A DNA stretch of 64,000 nt from VMGX01 sp038065915 (GCA_038065915.1 JBBTPZ010000003.1:12608-76607), one strand, 5' to 3'. Positions 34,510-43,877 are shown, numbered from the stretch's first letter. A program made the numbers and translations. Notes: generated by a model from the sequence alone, not told the origin.

Positions 34510-36189
34510 TTACAATTCTTCTTTTCCTGGTGCAACTATATTTACTTTCCATATTTTACTTCTAATTGATGCCCATATTTCTTCTAATTCAACATTTTTC
34601 AATAATTTCAAAATTATTATGTAAGAAATTATACCTATAACTCCGGAAAGAAATCCTTGCATAAATATACCCACCAAAGTTTTTATATTAAATAGATTAT
34701 CAAATATGTCTAAATATTTATATGTAATAAACCCAGAAATAATAGACGCAGAAAAACTATGTAATAATGTTTTTTTAATTAAATTGTAAAATTTGCCAAA
34801 ATCTTTTTGAAACATAAACCAAAACATCGCCATGTTTATTATACTACCGAGTGTAAAGGCCAATGGCAACATAAGAATTTCGCTTCCACTTAGCCATTCA
34901 ACTTTAAATAATGATTCAATAAAAAATCTGAAAAAATTGTTTGATACAAATAAGTTCGTTAGTAAAAAAGAAAATACAATAATCAAAATCGCCGATATTG
35001 TGTTGATAAGTAAAGGTTTTTTCGTATTTCCAGATGCGTAATATCCTCTTATAAAAAGAAGGATTAAACCCTGTGCAATAGCAGAAACAACAAAAATTGC
35101 CAACGAAGCCGCGGTTAGCTTCGTGTCTGACCAACTAAAAGAACCACTACCAAGAATTGTTCTGACTATCTGCGCTCTTAAAACAATAAACATTATTGTT
35201 ACAGGTAAAGACCAAAAAATAATATGTCTAACGGCTATTACTATGTGGTCTAAAAATTTTTTCTTATCTCCGTCGAAAAAAAACTTTGAAAGCATCGGGA
35301 AAACAGCAAGAGAATAACTTGCTCCTATCAGTGCCAGAGGAACTGATTGTAGATTGTTTGAAAAATTAAATATTGAGATTGAACCTTCTTGTATAACAGA
35401 AGCCATTCCTAACAAAACAAGTATGGTAAGTTGACTCGTAGACAAAGTAAATGTTCTTGGCAAAGAATTCCATAGAATTTTTTTTACATAATCAAGATTT
35501 ATTGGAAATACGAATGAAGGTAAAAATTTCTTTTTTATAACAATCGGGACTTGAACAAAAAAATGCATTAATGCGCCCAATACCGCGCCGTAGGCAAGAC
35601 CTTTTATTCCAAATATCGGATATAAAACAATTATCCCAAAAATAATTCCAACATTATAAAGAACTGGTGCAATCGCATAAGCAAAAAATTTTTTAAAAAC
35701 TTGCAAAATACTTGAAAATAAATTTGAAAGACCGAGGATAATTGGGGAGAGTAACAAAATTCTTGTTAACATTATTAATTCCTGAACGGATTTTGGATTA
35801 TCTATACCGGGAAAAACAATGTTAGTGATATAAGGAATTATAAAAAAAACAATGGCACTTATAGAAATAATAAAAATAAAAAAAGCGGTAAAAACATGTT
35901 TTATAAAATCATGACCGATTTCTGCACTTTCATTAATTTTTTCAACTAAAAAAGGGACGAGTATAGAAATTGAAACAACGGAAGCGGCAAAAACTAAAAT
36001 AATGTCCGGAATCCTAAACGCCGCATAATAAATATCCAATGTACCGCTGGCTCCAAATGTATGCGCCAAAAGTCGATCTCTGACTAGCGCAAGAATTTGA
36101 GAAATAAAAGTAAAGAACGCTAAAAGATAAGCGGCCTGATGAAGACCGCTTGTCTCTCTGGAAAATAAAAACAAAATCTTTTTTACCAT
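34510..36189 (-). CDS. murJ: Lipid II flippase MurJ (MviN)
   Basis: 559 residues, about 14 TM helices. The N-terminal half has the MOP/MviN pattern VRDRLLAHTFGASGTLDIYYAAFRIP. Moves lipid II across the membrane for peptidoglycan synthesis. Forms a co-directional pair with the O-antigen-ligase-like gene 27 bp upstream. Confidence 0.92.
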   Translation of the reverse strand: MVKKILFLFSRETSGLHQAAYLLAFFTFISQILALVRDRLLAHTFGASGTLDIYYAAFRIPDIILVFAASVVSISILVPFLVEKINESAEIGHDFIKHVFTAFFIFIISISAIVFFIIPYITNIVFPGIDNPKSVQELIMLTRILLLSPIILGLSNLFSSILQVFKKFFAYAIAPVLYNVGIIFGIIVLYPIFGIKGLAYGAVLGALMHFFVQVPIVIKKKFLPSFVFPINLDYVKKILWNSLPRTFTLSTSQLTILVLLGMASVIQEGSISIFNFSNNLQSVPLALIGASYSLAVFPMLSKFFFDGDKKKFLDHIVIAVRHIIFWSLPVTIMFIVLRAQIVRTILGSGSFSWSDTKLTAASLAIFVVSAIAQGLILLFIRGYYASGNTKKPLLINTISAILIIVFSFLLTNLFVSNNFFRFFIESLFKVEWLSGSEILMLPLAFTLGSIINMAMFWFMFQKDFGKFYNLIKKTLLHSFSASIISGFITYKYLDIFDNLFNIKTLVGIFMQGFLSGVIGIISYIIILKLLKNVELEEIWASIRSKIWKVNIVAPGKEEL

Positions 36190-36215
36190 ATTTTATTAAC
36201 CAAATTTCAAAAAAT

Positions 36216-38603
36216 TCATTGTGTCTTTTCCTTTACGGGTAATTTCTCCCTGCTTTCTGGTTTTTTTTCAGATTCATTCCCAGCAAACGGGTCTTTGCTA
36301 TTTTTTAAATTGTTCAATATTTGTTGAATTTCTTTGTTATCCGGATTAAGTGTTTTTACATCTTCAAATTGCGCTATAGCGTCAGTTATTCTGTTTACTT
36401 TTTCATAACTTAGTCCTAAGAAATATTTAGCGTTTGAATACGAGGGACTTAAACTAACTGCTCTTTCTAGGGCGGTTACGGCTTCATTATAATTTTTGTT
36501 GTTATATCTCAATAAACCAAGGTAGAAAAATATAGTTGGGTCATTTGGGGACAGAGTGGAAGCTGATTCAACGGATGAAATTGCGGCGGGAATATTTCCT
36601 TCATCCACTTCTATTTGTGAAAGTAAAAAGAATGCTTCCGTGTAATTATTTTTCTTATTTAATGAAGTTGATATATAATCTTTCGCTTTTTTAATGTTTT
36701 TGTTAAGAATTTCTAACCTTGCCATCGTAAGATATATTGAAGGACTTTCTGGATTATATTTTAAGGCCTGTTGATAAGAAGTCATTGCGCTTTGATATGC
36801 CCCTTCCACTCTCAAAGGTACAACCGTCTCATAAACATTACCTAGTGAGAGCCAGTTTAGATAATTTGTGTTGTCTATATTAACCGCTTTTTTAGCATTA
36901 TCTATCGCTTTTCCTAAAGTGTTGCGAAATTGTTCCTGTAAAACTTTTTCTTCCACATCTTTTTGTACAGAGATTTGATTTAATTTGATTAAATTAATTT
37001 GTGATAATGTTCTGTAATACAAATCGTTTTCATCAAATTTTATTGCTGTTTTAATATTTGCCTCGGACGAGTCCACGTCTCCATTTACATTAGCCGCTAC
37101 CATGCCGTTCTGAAAATATATATTTGATATAAATTTCTTTGTAGCAAATACTCCCCACAAAATAGTGAGCGCCAACAAAATAACGGACGCGGAGATAACG
37201 ATGATGCCCATTTTTGAATCTTTAGAAAAAGATATATCTATTTTTTTAATCGCTTCGTCATTATACAGAGATGCTAACAATACCCCGCTAAAAACAAATG
37301 TGAGAGATAATATAACTATGTCCGGAACGTATAATATATTGAACACCCAGAGATAAACTGAAGCAAAAAATGATGATATTACTATTGATTTTTTTAAGAT
37401 GTCTTCTTTTAAATTGAATACTCCTTTTAAAGACACAAACAAAAAAATAACAATAAACAAAATCCAAGAAATAAACCCGAGTATTCCTGTTGTGACCAAG
37501 GAAGAAAATATAAAGCTTATTCCGGAATTAAAATCTGTATTCCAAAAAATTGTATTATTTATTCCTTCTGGTTTATTCTTTAGCCATTCAGTACTAAATC
37601 TGTTTGGTCCTACGCCCAAAACAGGACTTTCTTTGAGTGTTTTTCCTGCTATTTCAAATGTTGATTGCCAAGACGGTCTGACCTCCAATTGAGAAATACC
37701 AAATGTAGAAGATATTGTTTCGGTGAATAAACCACCAGATATTACAAATACAATCGCTATTAGGAAGACAACGAGTGGAATTAGTGAAAATTTCTTTTTT
37801 GTTATAGCATTATTTTCAGAAATATTATCTATTTGTTCTTTTGATTTGAACATAAGAGAATATATAAATAAAATCAAAGAAAAAATTCCGACTGCAAACC
37901 AAATCGTTGTAAAATTTATAATTACCAAAAAAATAACAGATAACAACAAAATTATATACGAAACGACTTTCATAAATTTTGTTATGTTTAGAAATTCCAA
38001 GGTAGATAACAATACTACTATTGCGAGACCAAAAAATATTCCAAGGTCATTCCATTTGCCAACCAAACTTGATATCGGACTAAAGAAAACCCCAAGAGAT
38101 AAAAATTCCGGTCCAAAAATAAGACGAAGAAGCTGGAAGAGTATAACCAGAATTACAGAAACAAAAAATCCTATGTATAAATAGAGGAGTTTTTGTTTTG
38201 ATTTGAACAGAAGAGTTACCAATATAAACAACAAGAAAAATGCGACAATCGTGATGAAGGTGTCTATTTCAAAACCACCGCCTAAAAGCGATGTCTTGAT
38301 TGAACCAGAAAACAAAGATGCAACAAGATAAACCAAGGGTACTAAAATGGCAAAAATAAATAGTATACTTTTGGGAAATTCAAATTTTCCTTCTTTGAGT
38401 TTCGCTACAAACCAAAAAACAAAGGAAAGTATCACACCCAAATACAACAAAAATACCTTGGCAGAACTAAAATTTACTGAAGCTGAAGGAACAAAAAAGA
38501 AAGGGAGTAAAAAAATAGTTAAAAATAAAATAACAAAAGATAATTTTTCAAAATCAAATGCTTTTTTCTCCGCATTATTTATTGAACTAAATATTTTTTT
38601 CAT
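36216..38603 (-). CDS. O-antigen ligase-like (Wzy_C) membrane protein with C-terminal TPR
   Basis: 795 residues. About 12 TM segments in residues 15-480, with the Wzy_C-type motif ESPVLGVGPNRFSTEW in an external loop. After the last TM (about 455-475) come four to six tetratricopeptide units (for example SPSIYLTMARLEILNKN, NDPTIFFYLGLLRYNNKNYN). Likely polymerises or transfers a surface glycan or glycosylates proteins. Upstream of murJ on the same strand. Confidence 0.8.
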   Translation of the reverse strand: MKKIFSSINNAEKKAFDFEKLSFVILFLTIFLLPFFFVPSASVNFSSAKVFLLYLGVILSFVFWFVAKLKEGKFEFPKSILFIFAILVPLVYLVASLFSGSIKTSLLGGGFEIDTFITIVAFFLLFILVTLLFKSKQKLLYLYIGFFVSVILVILFQLLRLIFGPEFLSLGVFFSPISSLVGKWNDLGIFFGLAIVVLLSTLEFLNITKFMKVVSYIILLLSVIFLVIINFTTIWFAVGIFSLILFIYSLMFKSKEQIDNISENNAITKKKFSLIPLVVFLIAIVFVISGGLFTETISSTFGISQLEVRPSWQSTFEIAGKTLKESPVLGVGPNRFSTEWLKNKPEGINNTIFWNTDFNSGISFIFSSLVTTGILGFISWILFIVIFLFVSLKGVFNLKEDILKKSIVISSFFASVYLWVFNILYVPDIVILSLTFVFSGVLLASLYNDEAIKKIDISFSKDSKMGIIVISASVILLALTILWGVFATKKFISNIYFQNGMVAANVNGDVDSSEANIKTAIKFDENDLYYRTLSQINLIKLNQISVQKDVEEKVLQEQFRNTLGKAIDNAKKAVNIDNTNYLNWLSLGNVYETVVPLRVEGAYQSAMTSYQQALKYNPESPSIYLTMARLEILNKNIKKAKDYISTSLNKKNNYTEAFFLLSQIEVDEGNIPAAISSVESASTLSPNDPTIFFYLGLLRYNNKNYNEAVTALERAVSLSPSYSNAKYFLGLSYEKVNRITDAIAQFEDVKTLNPDNKEIQQILNNLKNSKDPFAGNESEKKPESREKLPVKEKTQ

Positions 38604-38718
38604 AATAATTTATAAATTAAAATTTTTAATTAATTTCTAATATTACATATAATTATATACCAGATGTACTACTAAAAGCAATGCGGATTGTCACATAAAA
38701 TGTGAAAATAAAACACTA

Positions 38719-38747
38719 TTTACTATAAAATGATGTTGTTGTATAAT
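38719..38747 (+). promoter_or_regulatory. Promoter of rnpB
   Basis: TTTACT (38719-38724), 17 bp, TATAAT (38742-38747). The expected start, 38754-38756, coincides with the first base of helix P1. Confidence 0.7.
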
Positions 38748-38755
38748 CATTGATG

Positions 38756-39450
38756 TTTTGTGTCGTGTGGTTGCGCCAATTTTGTTCACCAAAGGTGAAT
38801 ACAAAATTGAGCGTCCAGCACCACTTTTGTGTTTTTGTTCTTGAATTTTTGAGATAAAAAATTTTTTCAAATTTTTTAATCTTAAAATTTTTTACGAAAA
38901 TGTAAAAGTGGTGCTGGGCAAATCCGTCTTTTCCGCTAGTTAGTGGATTCGGCGAGATACTCAACTTTGCGACCACCTTCGGTGGACAAAGTTGGTGAGG
39001 AAAGTCCGAACACAGTCCAGCACTTATTTTAATTTTGAAAATTTCAAAATTAAAATAAGTGCTGGAAAAATGGTAGCGGGTAACACCCGTACATCGTAAG
39101 ATGCTAGGTGCGAACAGAGACGATTTTTTTCGAAAGAAAAAAATCACCTGATTTTTTTGAAAAAAAGAATTTGGTGAGTTCTTTAAGAAATTAAAGAAAT
39201 GAAACGGCTAAATCCTTACTTCTGTGCAAGGTCGTGCCAAGCCCTTTTGTTCTGCGAAAAATATTTTTTGATTTTGTAAAAATTTAATCAATTAATTTTA
39301 AATTCGTTGTACAAAAGGGCTTGGAGAACCGCTAGAGGTTGTCAGTAATGACAATCCCAGATAAATAACTACATCCAGCACTTATTTTAATTTTAAAATT
39401 TTAAAATTAAAATAAGTGCTGGAAACAGAATTCGGCTTACAGACACAAAA
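38756..39450 (+). ncRNA. rnpB: RNase P RNA with large palindromic insertions
   Basis: P1: TTTTGTGTC (38756-38764) with GACACAAAA (39442-39450). Conserved core: GAGGAAAGTCCGAACACAG (P4 5' strand), GGTAACACCCG, GAACAGAGACGA, AAACGGCTAAATCC, and CAGAATTCGGCTTACAG (P4 3' strand). About 695 nt against 350-400 usual. Extra mass: 38817-38915 (AGCACCACTTTT/AAAAGTGGTGCT stem), 39017-39065 and 39375-39422 (nearly identical, CCAGCACTTATTTTAATTTT stems) and 39240-39323 (GCCCTTTTGT/ACAAAAGGGC stem). Core helices remain intact, so it is probably active. Confidence 0.9.
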
Positions 39451-39457
39451 CAACAAA

Positions 39458-39490
39458 TCAAAAAACTTCGCCTAAAGCGAAGTTTTTTGA
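39458..39490 (+). terminator. rnpB terminator
   Basis: TCAAAAAACTTCGC/GCGAAGTTTTTTGA stem, loop CTAAA. Confidence 0.75.
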
Positions 39491-39512
39491 TTATGTATTT
39501 TAAAAATTATGG

Positions 39513-39541
39513 ATGAAAAAGCTCTCCCAGAGCTTTTTCAT
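39513..39541 (-). terminator. nrdJ terminator
   Basis: ATGAAAAAGCTC/GAGCTTTTTCAT directly after the nrdJ stop; same sequence as the murJ one. Confidence 0.7.
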
Positions 39542-41839
39542 TTACCCACATGTAAAACAAACTCCGGGTGGTAAATCCTCGCGATGAGGATTTTTAATAT
39601 CAACTTCACTTCTAACATTTGTATCCATTTTTATCATTTCACTCATTTCACTCATTTCACCTATTTCATTTAAAATTGTGTCAACAATTTTTGTGTCGGA
39701 ATTTTTTTCATTATCATCTTTCTTTTTTTCTTTACCAACATTTAAAACTTGAACAGATTTTGACCCATCTCTGTAAACCGTGATTCCCTTACAACCAGTA
39801 TCCCAAGAAAGCATATATGCTTTCTTTACATCTTCAACCGTGGCTTTATTCGGTAAATTAATTGTTTTTGATACTGCATTGTCAACGTGTTTTTGAAAAA
39901 TAGCCTGCATTTTAACATGGTCGGGAAATTCCAAATCATGAGCAGTCACAAAAACTTTTTGCCATTTCAATGGAATTTCTTTCATCCCGGCAATTGAACC
40001 ATGCTCAGCAACTTTTTTCATTAATTCTTCTGAAAAAAAACCTTCGCGTCGCGCAATTTCTTCAAATTGTTTATCAACCTCAACTAATTCCACCCAATCA
40101 TTTTCACCCTTGCCTATTCTTGATTTTCTTACATAAGCCAAGGCAAATTTAGGTTCAATCCCCTGCGAACATCCGGCAATAATTCCTATTGTCCCAGTTG
40201 GCGCAATTGTTGTTACGGCGCAATTTCTCAATCTTTCTCCTCCCGGATGATTGTAAAGAGAATCTTTAAAGTTTGGAAAGGTTCCTCGTTTTTTTGCTAT
40301 AGACACAGAGGCAGAATGTGATTCACTTTCTATAAAATTCATTAATCTGTCAGCTAACAAAAGCGCTTGTTTAGAATTGTACGGAATTTCAAGACTAACT
40401 AACGCATCAGACCACCCCATTAAACCAAGACCGATTCTACGATTACCGCGAGCCATTACATCAATTTCCGGTAATGGATATTTATTCATATCAATTACAT
40501 TATCCAAAAAATGAACGGCTTCGTGTATTGTATTTTTAAGTTCAATCCAATCAACATAACTCTTTTTCCCTTTATTTCTTACAAATTTATTTATATCAAT
40601 ACTTCCAAGGTTACATGGTTCGTTTGCTAAAAGTGGCTGTTCTCCGCATGGATTTGTTGATTTAATACGTCCAAATTTTGGAGTTGGGTTTCCACGTGCA
40701 TCATTTACACGGTCTATAAATATAACTCCGGGGTCCCCTGTTTCCCATGCAAGATTTGCAATTTTATCAAAAACATCATTAGCATCTAATTCTCCTACGG
40801 GTTGGTCATTTTTGGGGTTTATAAGCTTATATGTTTTGTGTTTTTTTACAGCGTCCATAAATTCATTTGTAATTGCAACGGAAATATTGAAATTCTGGAG
40901 TATTCCTTCTTTAGTTTTTGCGGTTATAAATTCAAGCACGTCTGGGTGGTCAATGTTTATAATACCCATCATGGCACCACGTCTTTTGCCACCTTGTTTT
41001 ACAACGTCTGCAACAATATCAAAAACTTTCATAAATGAAATTGGTCCTGAAGAGACTCCTCCTGTCTGTTTTACAAAATCCCCTTTTGGTCGTAAACTCC
41101 CAAAGTTGTAACCTGTACCTCCTCCAGATTTATGTATAATAGCCGTCGCCCTTACAGCTTCAAAAATACTTTCCATAGAATCTTCAACTGGTAATACAAA
41201 ACACGCCGAGAGTTGTTGTATTGACGTACCAGCGTTCATTAGTGTTGGTGAATTAGGAAGAAATTCTAATGAAGCAATCGATTTGTAAAATCTTTCTTCA
41301 ACTTTCATAACATCTTCATCAGAAATATTTGGGTCATAAATTTTTTCTGCAGCTGCTATGTTTGAAACAATTCTTCTAAAAAGTTGCTGGGGTGTTTCAA
41401 TAATTTTTCCATTGGTGTCTTTTCTTAAATATCGCGACTCCAAAACTTTCATTGCGTTTTCGGTTATAATTGTTTTAACGTCGTGATACAAAAGAAAATA
41501 TTTTGCTTCACGAATCTCTTGTCGTTTTTTTCTGTATTGTTCATAGGCCTCAGCAACATCGCTGAAATCCTCATTTCTTAAAACATTTATTATTGTGTCT
41601 TGAATTTCTTCAACATTCGGAATTTTTCCTGAAAAAGATTTTTCCAAATTAAAAATAACTTTCTTTGAAATTTTTCCGACTACTGGACCATTTTTTTCTC
41701 GTACGGCTAAAAAGGCCTTAAAAATAACCCCGTAAATTTTATTAGAATCAAACAAAACCACTCGCCCATCTCTTTTTTGAATATAGGAAATTTTTTTTAG
41801 TGTCTTAGAAACTTTAAATGTAGCTTTTTTAAGAGTCAT
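39542..41839 (-). CDS. nrdJ: Class II (adenosylcobalamin-dependent) ribonucleoside reductase
   Basis: 765 residues. An N-terminal ATP-cone (about 18-105, YIQKRDGRVVLFDSNKIYG) is followed by the reductase barrel: SGGGTGYNFGSLRP, active-site NPCGEQPLLANEPCNLGS, and TIAPTGTIGIIAGCSQGIEP. The C-terminal FTCG is the likely redox-shuttle cysteine pair. No NrdB or NrdG gene is near and the sequence pattern is NrdJ-like, so class II is preferred. Start ATG 41839 overlaps the stop of a mini-ORF (Met-Lys-Lys) begun by the K element's ATG at 41850. Confidence 0.92.
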   Translation of the reverse strand: MTLKKATFKVSKTLKKISYIQKRDGRVVLFDSNKIYGVIFKAFLAVREKNGPVVGKISKKVIFNLEKSFSGKIPNVEEIQDTIINVLRNEDFSDVAEAYEQYRKKRQEIREAKYFLLYHDVKTIITENAMKVLESRYLRKDTNGKIIETPQQLFRRIVSNIAAAEKIYDPNISDEDVMKVEERFYKSIASLEFLPNSPTLMNAGTSIQQLSACFVLPVEDSMESIFEAVRATAIIHKSGGGTGYNFGSLRPKGDFVKQTGGVSSGPISFMKVFDIVADVVKQGGKRRGAMMGIINIDHPDVLEFITAKTKEGILQNFNISVAITNEFMDAVKKHKTYKLINPKNDQPVGELDANDVFDKIANLAWETGDPGVIFIDRVNDARGNPTPKFGRIKSTNPCGEQPLLANEPCNLGSIDINKFVRNKGKKSYVDWIELKNTIHEAVHFLDNVIDMNKYPLPEIDVMARGNRRIGLGLMGWSDALVSLEIPYNSKQALLLADRLMNFIESESHSASVSIAKKRGTFPNFKDSLYNHPGGERLRNCAVTTIAPTGTIGIIAGCSQGIEPKFALAYVRKSRIGKGENDWVELVEVDKQFEEIARREGFFSEELMKKVAEHGSIAGMKEIPLKWQKVFVTAHDLEFPDHVKMQAIFQKHVDNAVSKTINLPNKATVEDVKKAYMLSWDTGCKGITVYRDGSKSVQVLNVGKEKKKDDNEKNSDTKIVDTILNEIGEMSEMSEMIKMDTNVRSEVDIKNPHREDLPPGVCFTCG

Positions 41840-41847
41840 TATTTTTT

Positions 41848-42120
41848 CATCCTGTAGTGAAAAATGGCATTGCTCTAAAAGAGCGCGGTCATTTTTGTTG
41901 TTAATGCTAATAAATCTTTTCCCATAAATTTTCCATTATTTTAATCTTCTCTCCCGTAATGCCATTTTCTACTACGGGATTCATCCTGTAGTGAAAAATG
42001 ACATCACTCTTAAAGAGTATTATTATTTTTATTATTAATTCTGATAAATTCTTTTTTCATTTTATTATCTGTTTTATAAATCCAGTTTCTTTAATGCCAT
42101 TTTCTACTACGGGATTCATA
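41848..42120 (-). repeat. Two tandem K elements upstream of nrdJ
   Basis: Copies 41848-41984 and 41982-42120 share one CAT/ATG. Each starts ATGAATCCCGTAGTAG, then AAAATGGCATT, and ends AATGCCATTTTTCACTAC (or TGTC), then AGGATG, with a conserved CTCTTTTAGAG-type hairpin and a TTTATCAGNATTAATAACAA-like stretch between. Confidence 0.85.
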
Positions 42121-42522
42121 TATTTTTACGGCGTTCTTCTAATAAATTTTTATTTTTTTTGAAACAAATAACCAATTTATCTCTTTTCAAAACTTTTTTA
42201 CAGAAATATCAAAATTTTTCATTTTTTCGATATTTTTTTCCAGTTTTTCTTCTTTTTTTGGCATATTTTTATAAAATTTAATAGTTTTTTGTTCGGATGT
42301 AAATTTTACAACAAAAATTTTACTAATGCTCTGTGGATAACGCAAAAAATCACCATCCGAAAATAGATTTTGTGGTTTGTAAAACGGGAAATAAAAAAAT
42401 TTTGAAAGGTGTTGAAGATTAAGCATTAAAAGTGGGAAATTTTATCAAAAAACAGGATAGGTCTAGAAAAATAAAAAACGGCGAAAAATTAAATTCGCCG
42501 TTTTTCCGTTTGTCTGACTTTT
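42121..42522. other. A/T-rich gap; terminator of the 42523 gene
   Basis: 42474-42505 is an AAAAACGGCGAA/TTCGCCGTTTTT terminator on the minus strand. One DnaA-box-like TGTGGATAA at 42331. A 79-codon minus frame (42187-42426) is not convincing. Confidence 0.55.
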
Positions 42523-43311
42523 TTATCTCTCTTCCGCCCTAATCCAAGGATAAATCGCAGGGATGGAAGATGAACCGGTGCATTTTAACATTTCCGTTCT
42601 CTCCAGCCACACGCCCGGACCTTCTGTTTGTAATAATATTCCTCCCAACTCTTCAAGAAATTTTCCTTGCGCACCGTAAAGTTTATATTTTGAGTAAACC
42701 ATATTAATTAAATCTTCTTTTGAAAAATTTAATATGCCTTCATATGGTCCATTGGAAGAAAAAAGCCATTCAAAAAATTTTATCTCTTTTTCTGTGGCTT
42801 CTTTTGAAATTTTCGGGTCAATTTTGTCTGAAAATACATCTAAATCAGCAAAAGACCAAACGAAACATCTTCCGTCCCCACCAAATAAATCTTCATATTT
42901 CTCTTCAAATGCTCTTTTATATTGAAGTTGTCTTTCTTTATAAAGAGATTTGTTGAATGAAAAAGATTTTATGAATGGAAAAATATATTCTTCTGCATCA
43001 TTGTCGCCAATTATTAAATTAATTTCTGTTGGCAACCCAACTTTCATCAAATTTTTTTTCAGTGACAAAATTTTTGCAACTCTCGATTCAAACAAACCTG
43101 ACCCGTCTACTTGAATCGGAATATAATTTTCTGGTGATAAAGAAAGTAATGCTCTCGGATTAAATTTTGGACAAATAAAAATACACAATCTCAAAAATCC
43201 AATTTTTTGTAATTCATCATTAATATTTTTTTCAATATTAATAATGTCTGGATTATTAGAAAGTCTGTCATACTTTTTTAACACCCTAATAACTTTTTTG
43301 ATGTTAAACAT
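42523..43311 (-). CDS. Hypothetical protein with strong SD
   Basis: 262 residues from ATG 43311. This start is preferred over the in-frame ATG 43458 because AAGGAGG lies 6 bases upstream of it; the longer form would add 49 very basic residues. Soluble. Recognisable segments are CIFICPKFNPRALLSLSPEN, LPTEINLIIGDNDAEEY, and SSIPAIYPWIRAEER, but I cannot place the family; a weak similarity to isonitrile-synthase-like pyoverdine enzymes (CPxFxP) is not enough for a call. Ends at its own terminator. Confidence 0.6.
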   Translation of the reverse strand: MFNIKKVIRVLKKYDRLSNNPDIINIEKNINDELQKIGFLRLCIFICPKFNPRALLSLSPENYIPIQVDGSGLFESRVAKILSLKKNLMKVGLPTEINLIIGDNDAEEYIFPFIKSFSFNKSLYKERQLQYKRAFEEKYEDLFGGDGRCFVWSFADLDVFSDKIDPKISKEATEKEIKFFEWLFSSNGPYEGILNFSKEDLINMVYSKYKLYGAQGKFLEELGGILLQTEGPGVWLERTEMLKCTGSSSIPAIYPWIRAEER

Positions 43312-43512
43312 TTTTTCCTCCTTTCTTTTATTTTTTATTTCAAAGAACTTTTCTATTTTCTTACTAAATTTTATAAAGAACTTTTTTAGAAAAAATACGA
43401 GGTCGCGTCGTAATTTTGACACTCTAGTTTTTTTTCTTTTTTTACTTTTGTAACTCATACAAAAATTGCTTCAAAAAATATTTTTCTGAAATGCTATGCA
43501 TTTTATTTATTA

Positions 43513-43752
43513 TTTTTTGGGGTCATCGAGGGGATTTTGTCACGAGTTACTTAATTTTTTATTTCTTCGCCAGCTAGCGCGAATCATAAAAAATTAAGTA
43601 CTTTCGACCCCGACTCCCTAGCATCACTTTTGTGTTTTTGTTTTTGAATTTTTAGGATAAAAAATTTCTTCAAATTTTTTAATCTTAAAATTCTTTACAA
43701 AAATATAGAAGTGGTGCTGGGTCCGTCATTCAAATCCCCTGCTGTACCACAA
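43513..43752. repeat. tRNA-His 3'-end copy plus the rnpB-type hairpin element
   Basis: GGGGTCATCGAGGGGATTT near 43519 resembles the tRNA-His 3' end at 43795 (GGGGTCACCGAGGGGATTT). 43619-43720 is homologous to the 99-nt insertion in rnpB (38817-38915). Next to it is ATTCAAATCCCC on the plus strand, T-arm-like in the opposite orientation. No ORF; the whole 43459-43795 stretch is a mosaic of fragments. Confidence 0.7.
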
Positions 43753-43796
43753 AAATATACTTATAAAATGCTTCGCATCTTATTCATTATTTTTGG

Positions 43797-43870
43797 GGTC
43801 ACCGAGGGGATTTGAACCCCCAACCACTCGCTTCACAAACGAGCGCTCTTCCAATTGAGCTACGATGACC
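43797..43870 (-). tRNA. tRNA-His (GTG)
   Basis: G-1 is encoded and faces C73. Acceptor GTCATCG/CGGTGAC, D-arm GCTCAATTGGAAGAGC, anticodon loop TTGTGAA, T-loop TTCAAAT. Confidence 0.94.
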
Positions 43871-43877
43871 ATACAAA

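Noticed and set aside
42331..42339. DnaA-box-like TGTGGATAA (also 12191, 44187, 31601)
   Set aside because: Single scattered copies, no cluster and no dnaA/dnaN nearby, so not an origin.
42187..42426. 79-codon minus-strand frame after nrdJ
   Set aside because: Low complexity, no SD or promoter, no recognisable motif, and A/T-rich surroundings open long frames by chance.
43312..43458. 49-residue N-terminal extension of the 42523-43311 protein
   Set aside because: A strong SD precedes the internal ATG at 43311; the extension is low-complexity and basic.
43513..43752. tmRNA or a second complete tRNA near tRNA-His
   Set aside because: Only isolated T-arm and acceptor fragments; no closed cloverleaf and no tag frame.
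43797..43870. tRNA-His lacking G-1
   Set aside because: Realigning with TA at positions 8-9 shows that G-1 is encoded opposite C73.
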